Assembly (NCBI GenBank): GCA_003561835.1
Contig: PWVN01000058.1
Location: forward strand, 1 to 9,889
From: Syntrophomonadaceae bacterium
GTDB lineage: Bacteria; Bacillota; Dethiobacteria; PWVN01
Direction: 5' to 3'
DNA length: 9,889 bases
In this document: piece by piece, positions 7,766-9,889 of the stretch
Layout of the letters: the number at the start of each line of letters is the position of its first letter
Numbering within the stretch: position 1 is the stretch's first letter
The notes under the pieces: model-generated
Database searches by the model: none
Seen by the model: the letters and a program-made list of their open reading frames with translations, nothing else
Told to the model about the DNA's origin: nothing
Program-made: the position numbers and the translations under genes

Positions 7766-8432
7766 ACGCGTCAGATGGCAATTCATCACCGGTTAAAGCG
7801 CTTCTCAAGGCCGTCTTTCCCGTGTTTATCCCGCTCCAGAAGAGATACGCGGAAACCGCCACGGATCCTAGGAGGTCGATATAGCGGGTGGCCGGGTGGG
7901 TCGGGTTTACGGCCACGGCAGCCAGGGCGGCAATGACGCAGAGGTCCACCATGGCCTTGGCCAGGTACAGCTGTCGTTGGGAAGCAATGATGGGATTGTG
8001 CTGCTCCCGGTTCAGGGCTGCGTAGCGCCTCCAGAACCAGAGGTTAACCGCCAGGCCCAAAGTGGCAATGGCCAGCCCCGGGTAGACATTACCCCCCGGT
8101 TGAAATCCGGATAACCTGGAGAAGACCAGGACCAGCATCACCAGGCTCGAGCAGATCAGGGCCCCGGAAACACACAGGCCGGCAATTCTCTCCAGCCTGG
8201 CTTTCTCCTCCGGGTTCAGTCCTTCTTTTCTTTCCACGTGACGAAATACCCACCAGGAAACAAAAAGGGCCACCAGCTCGATGCTCCGCCGGATAAAATC
8301 CGCCACCTGGGTGGTGGAGCGGCTCAAGACAACGGCAATCCCCGTGGTCAAAGGGGCCCACATGCTCAAAAGGAGGGCGGCCAGCAAGGTTTTCTCCCGT
8401 CTGGCTGCCTGCTCCCGGGATAAGGGGCTCAC
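7764..8432 (-). CDS. Short CDF-like six-helix membrane protein with degenerate metal site
   Basis: This 222-residue protein has six hydrophobic segments (about 16-36, 46-65, 83-107, 115-135, 158-176, 184-203). They resemble the membrane domain of cation diffusion facilitators: AD-x-x in helix 2, and a helix-6 tail YLFWSGINTGKTAL close to the usual YxLYSGxxxLxES pattern. The usual cytoplasmic domain is absent; the family is usually near 300 residues. Where functional transporters have H/DxxxD in helix 2 and HxxxD in helix 5, this one has R48xxxE52 and K159xxxD163, so ordinary zinc or manganese transport looks unlikely. The start is GTG at 8432, one base after the upstream stop codon, with GGGGTGG just before it; the next Met lies inside helix 1. 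It is the last gene of the marR operon. Family assignment is moderate; function is unknown. Confidence 0.7.
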   Translation of the reverse strand: MSPLSREQAARREKTLLAALLLSMWAPLTTGIAVVLSRSTTQVADFIRRSIELVALFVSWWVFRHVERKEGLNPEEKARLERIAGLCVSGALICSSLVMLVLVFSRLSGFQPGGNVYPGLAIATLGLAVNLWFWRRYAALNREQHNPIIASQRQLYLAKAMVDLCVIAALAAVAVNPTHPATRYIDLLGSVAVSAYLFWSGINTGKTALRSALTGDELPSDA

Positions 8433-8433
8433 G

Positions 8434-9168
8434 TTACCACCCCAACCAGGAAAAGAAGTAGACCAGGGGGAAGATCAAAGCCGCTGCCGAAAAGGGCACC
8501 GTCAAGGTATCCAGGCCCTTGCGGGAGAAGAGCTCGATAATCCCGCAGGCCGGAGCCACCAGAAGGGAAACCGGTAAGCTCACGTACCAGGGTTTCCCGG
8601 CATAGAAGAGGAGGGTGAAAAAGACGGCCAGGGCTGCCGCCAGGACCATAGCCCCGGTGCCTTCGTAGGTCTTGGAGCCCTCGATGAACTTATGTGAAAC
8701 CCGGCGCCGGCCGAAGGCCTTTCCCACCAGGGCAGCCGCTGCGTCGCCAAAGCCCCAGGCCATGACGGCCACGGCCACGACGTAGTGCCACTTGAAGCCC
8801 AGCAGCCCCCAGTAGATAAAGATGAGGAGGGCAAAGGACAGCTGCACGTAGAGGAGTTGTTTCCTCAGCTCCCCTCCCCGGGGGGAGCGGTCCATCAGGT
8901 ACTTCCTGTACCAGGTGGATTTCTCAATGACCAAAAGGACCGGGTAACCCACCAGGACCAGGAGCAGCGCCGAGGCCACCGCCGAGTACCAGGTGCTGAA
9001 GAGCCTTAAGAGGAGGAATATGGACAGGCTGTAGGCCACATGCTGGATTTTGCGGACCCATTCCCTGGGTACCGGCACCCAGGTCTTCAGCAGGGTAGGC
9101 AACAGAAAACAAAACAGCAGGTAATACCCCAGCAGAATCCCCGCTCCCATAATATCATTACCCGTCAA
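8434..9168 (-). CDS. Diacylglycerol/polyprenol kinase family membrane protein (SEC59/DGK1/VTE5-like)
   Basis: This is a 244-residue integral membrane protein of the CTP-dependent lipid kinase/cytidylyltransferase-like family, which phosphorylates lipid alcohols such as diacylglycerol, dolichol or phytol; the bacterial substrate is not defined. Counting from the TTG start, RKIQH (39-43) is the early conserved motif, WGFGDAAAALVGKAFG (about 138-153) the nucleotide-site motif, KTYEGTGAM starts at about 166, and the ending E-x4-KGLDTLTVPFSAA (about 212-229) matches the phytol-kinase-type C-terminal signature. About seven hydrophobic helices are seen. A longer frame begins at 9324 but lies over marR. 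TTG at 9168 is preferred because GGAGGAG lies exactly six bases upstream; the ATG at 9150 is the alternative and has no close ribosome binding site. It overlaps the marR end by 11 bases. Confidence 0.85.
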   Translation of the reverse strand: MTGNDIMGAGILLGYYLLFCFLLPTLLKTWVPVPREWVRKIQHVAYSLSIFLLLRLFSTWYSAVASALLLVLVGYPVLLVIEKSTWYRKYLMDRSPRGGELRKQLLYVQLSFALLIFIYWGLLGFKWHYVVAVAVMAWGFGDAAAALVGKAFGRRRVSHKFIEGSKTYEGTGAMVLAAALAVFFTLLFYAGKPWYVSLPVSLLVAPACGIIELFSRKGLDTLTVPFSAAALIFPLVYFFSWLGW

Positions 9169-9625
9169 CCCTATCTCCTCCGGCTCCCTTTTTGGGCCGG
9201 GCCCCTGTAAAGCTTTCAGATACCCGTCCAAAGAGTTTGATAAATTCCTGGATTTCTTCTTCCGAAACCCCCCTGGCCGCCACGGAAAAAACCCGGTTAT
9301 AGACATCTTCCAGCCGGGATTCAATCCTCCGGGCCTTTTGCGTGAGGATAACCCGGCTCACCCGCCGGTCGACAGGGTCCTTCTCCCTCAGCACATACCC
9401 CTTGTTTTCCAGGGAATCCAGGGCCCGGGAGACGGCGGGTTTGCTGATATCCAGCTGCAGGGAAAGGTCCTCCTGCCGAATCTTCGCATCCCCGGTGAAG
9501 AGGTGCAGCAAGATGTTGCCTTCAGCGCTGCTGAGGCCCATGGGCCTCAGGCCGTCGTTGACCATCTGACGGGAGGAGCGGATGATGTTGTTGGCATACA
9601 ACCATATGTCCTTAATATCCGGCAT
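9158..9625 (-). CDS. MarR family transcriptional regulator
   Basis: This 155-residue dimeric winged-helix repressor has the family layout: N-terminal dimerisation helices (about 4-28), LSSAEGNILLHL (31-42), helix-turn-helix (about 48-72, QEDLSLQLDISKPAVSRALD), and a wing with the DxxDRR signature (DPVDRR, 83-88), then C-terminal dimerisation helices. It should bind a palindromic site and be released by a small ligand, which cannot be named. The ATG at 9625 is preceded by AGGAG (9637-9633 on the minus strand) at seven bases. Two inverted repeats and a promoter lie just upstream, so it probably represses itself and the two membrane-protein genes behind it, the first of which it overlaps by 11 bases. 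Confidence 0.93.
   Translation of the reverse strand: MPDIKDIWLYANNIIRSSRQMVNDGLRPMGLSSAEGNILLHLFTGDAKIRQEDLSLQLDISKPAVSRALDSLENKGYVLREKDPVDRRVSRVILTQKARRIESRLEDVYNRVFSVAARGVSEEEIQEFIKLFGRVSESFTGARPKKGAGGDRVDG
9175..9181 (-). promoter_or_regulatory. Ribosome binding site inside marR for the lipid kinase gene
   Basis: The minus strand reads GGAGGAG (9181 to 9175), then six bases, then TTG at 9168. It lies within the last codons of marR and decides the TTG start, implying translational coupling. Confidence 0.75.
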
Positions 9626-9634
9626 AAAAAAACT

Positions 9635-9660
9635 CCTATAGTTAACGTGTTAACTATAGG
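9635..9660. promoter_or_regulatory. Operator 1: perfect 12-bp inverted repeat at the marR promoter
   Basis: CCTATAGTTAAC (9635-9646) and GTTAACTATAGG (9649-9660) are perfect inverted arms separated by GT. The site covers half of the -10 box, the predicted start point and part of the ribosome binding site. The size and symmetry suit a MarR dimer; binding by this MarR is inferred. Confidence 0.8.
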
Positions 9661-9686
9661 ATACAGGAAAGTGGTTAACTTGTAAA
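9658..9686 (-). promoter_or_regulatory. Sigma-A-type promoter of the marR operon
   Basis: On the minus strand, TTTACA (9686-9681, five of six matches to the -35 consensus) is followed by exactly 17 bases and TATCCT (9663-9658, four of six to the -10). A run of eight A residues just upstream of the -35 could act as an UP element. Predicted transcription starts near 9651, about 25 bases before the marR ATG. Confidence 0.72.
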
Positions 9687-9689
9687 CCA
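9672..9689. promoter_or_regulatory. Operator 2: imperfect GTTAAC-type inverted repeat over the -35 box
   Basis: TGGTTAAC (9672-9679) and GTAAACCA (9682-9689) are inverted arms with one mismatch and a TT spacer. The core matches operator 1, and the centres are 33 bp apart, about three helical turns. It overlaps the -35 box. Confidence 0.62.
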
Positions 9690-9725
9690 TTTTTTTTAAG
9701 GGCAGCCAAAGCTTCCTCCCGGAGG

Positions 9726-9889
9726 TTATAACTTGTCCTCTCCATGCTTGAGCTTCACATAGAAAAAGTCGATCATTTCCCCAAGATTCCTGCCGTGGAC
9801 CCGGAGCAGCGCGGGCGGCAGGTTCGCCCGGCACTCTTCCAGGGTGGCGAGCTTTTGGCTGAGGTCGCTCAGGCGTTCTTCGGTGCGGT
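9726..9889 (-). CDS. C-terminal end of an unrecognised protein, 5' partial
   Basis: A minus-strand frame enters from the right edge and ends at TAA (9728-9726), giving 53 residues. It starts RTEERLSDLSQKLATLEECR, with leucines spaced as in a short coiled coil, continues with NLPPALLRVHGRNLGEM, and ends in a hydrophobic and then charged tail (IDFFYVKLKHGEDKL). The composition looks like a real protein, whereas the overlapping frame on the same strand is Arg/Pro-rich. I do not recognise the family; the piece is too short. It lies upstream of marR in the same direction, but marR has its own promoter in the gap. No T-tract terminator was seen after its stop. Confidence 0.6.
   Translation of the reverse strand, partial: RTEERLSDLSQKLATLEECRANLPPALLRVHGRNLGEMIDFFYVKLKHGEDKL

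Noticed and set aside
7751..7936. A 61-codon plus-strand frame after glmS
   Set aside because: It starts inside the glmS terminator loop and runs antisense through the CDF-like gene, with no ribosome binding site.
8434..9324. A longer 296-residue version of the lipid kinase starting at 9324
   Set aside because: Its first 52 residues overlap the marR coding sequence in another frame and look random; the TTG at 9168 has a strong ribosome binding site.
9547..9834. A 95-codon minus-strand frame over the marR start and promoter region
   Set aside because: It crosses the promoter, both operators and the N-terminus of marR, and has no ribosome binding site or domain. The frame ending at 9726 is the better reading at the right edge.

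Overview
The window looks like the chromosome of a GC-rich, probably anaerobic Firmicute of the Clostridia (Moorella/Desulfotomaculum/Pelotomaculum-like). This is an inference from the strong G/C preference at third codon positions, Gram-positive style AGGAGG ribosome binding sites, GTG/TTG starts, a cdaA-cdaR pair upstream of glmS, and the AmmeMemoRadiSam genes, which are common in anaerobes and archaea. No insertion sequence, phage gene, CRISPR array, tRNA or rRNA was seen.

Plus strand, 1-2256: the 3' part of a fused AmmeMemoRadiSam gene (Memo-like protein B domain joined to an AMMECR1 protein A domain), then the companion radical SAM enzyme AmrS, closed by a textbook intrinsic terminator. 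All three conserved partners of this poorly understood system are therefore encoded by two adjacent genes. Plus strand, 2294-3767: a leader with strong branched RNA folding potential, a sodium:alanine/glycine symporter of the AGCS family, and another intrinsic terminator.

Plus strand, 3833-7765: a 208-base gene-free stretch with a perfect 20-bp palindrome, then the diadenylate cyclase gene cdaA, its regulator cdaR (stop and start overlapping), and glmS, which makes glucosamine-6-phosphate. The usual Firmicute order is cdaA-cdaR-glmM-glmS. Here glmM is absent between cdaR and glmS. The group ends with an intrinsic terminator. It couples c-di-AMP synthesis to the entry of the peptidoglycan precursor pathway.

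Minus strand, 9726 down to 7764: an apparent marR operon convergent with glmS. A MarR-type repressor is followed, with overlapping or touching ends, by a polyprenol/diacylglycerol kinase-type membrane protein (TTG start) and by a short six-helix membrane protein. The latter resembles the membrane part of cation diffusion facilitators, but lacks the usual metal ligands and the cytoplasmic domain. Upstream of marR there is a good sigma-A-like promoter overlapped by two GTTAAC-based inverted repeats, which suggests autoregulation. At the far right edge the C-terminal 53 codons of an unrecognised gene run in from outside on the minus strand.

The most interesting items are the marR-lipid kinase-degenerate CDF operon with its twin operators, the 20-bp palindrome upstream of cdaA, and the AmrB-AmrA fusion next to amrS.
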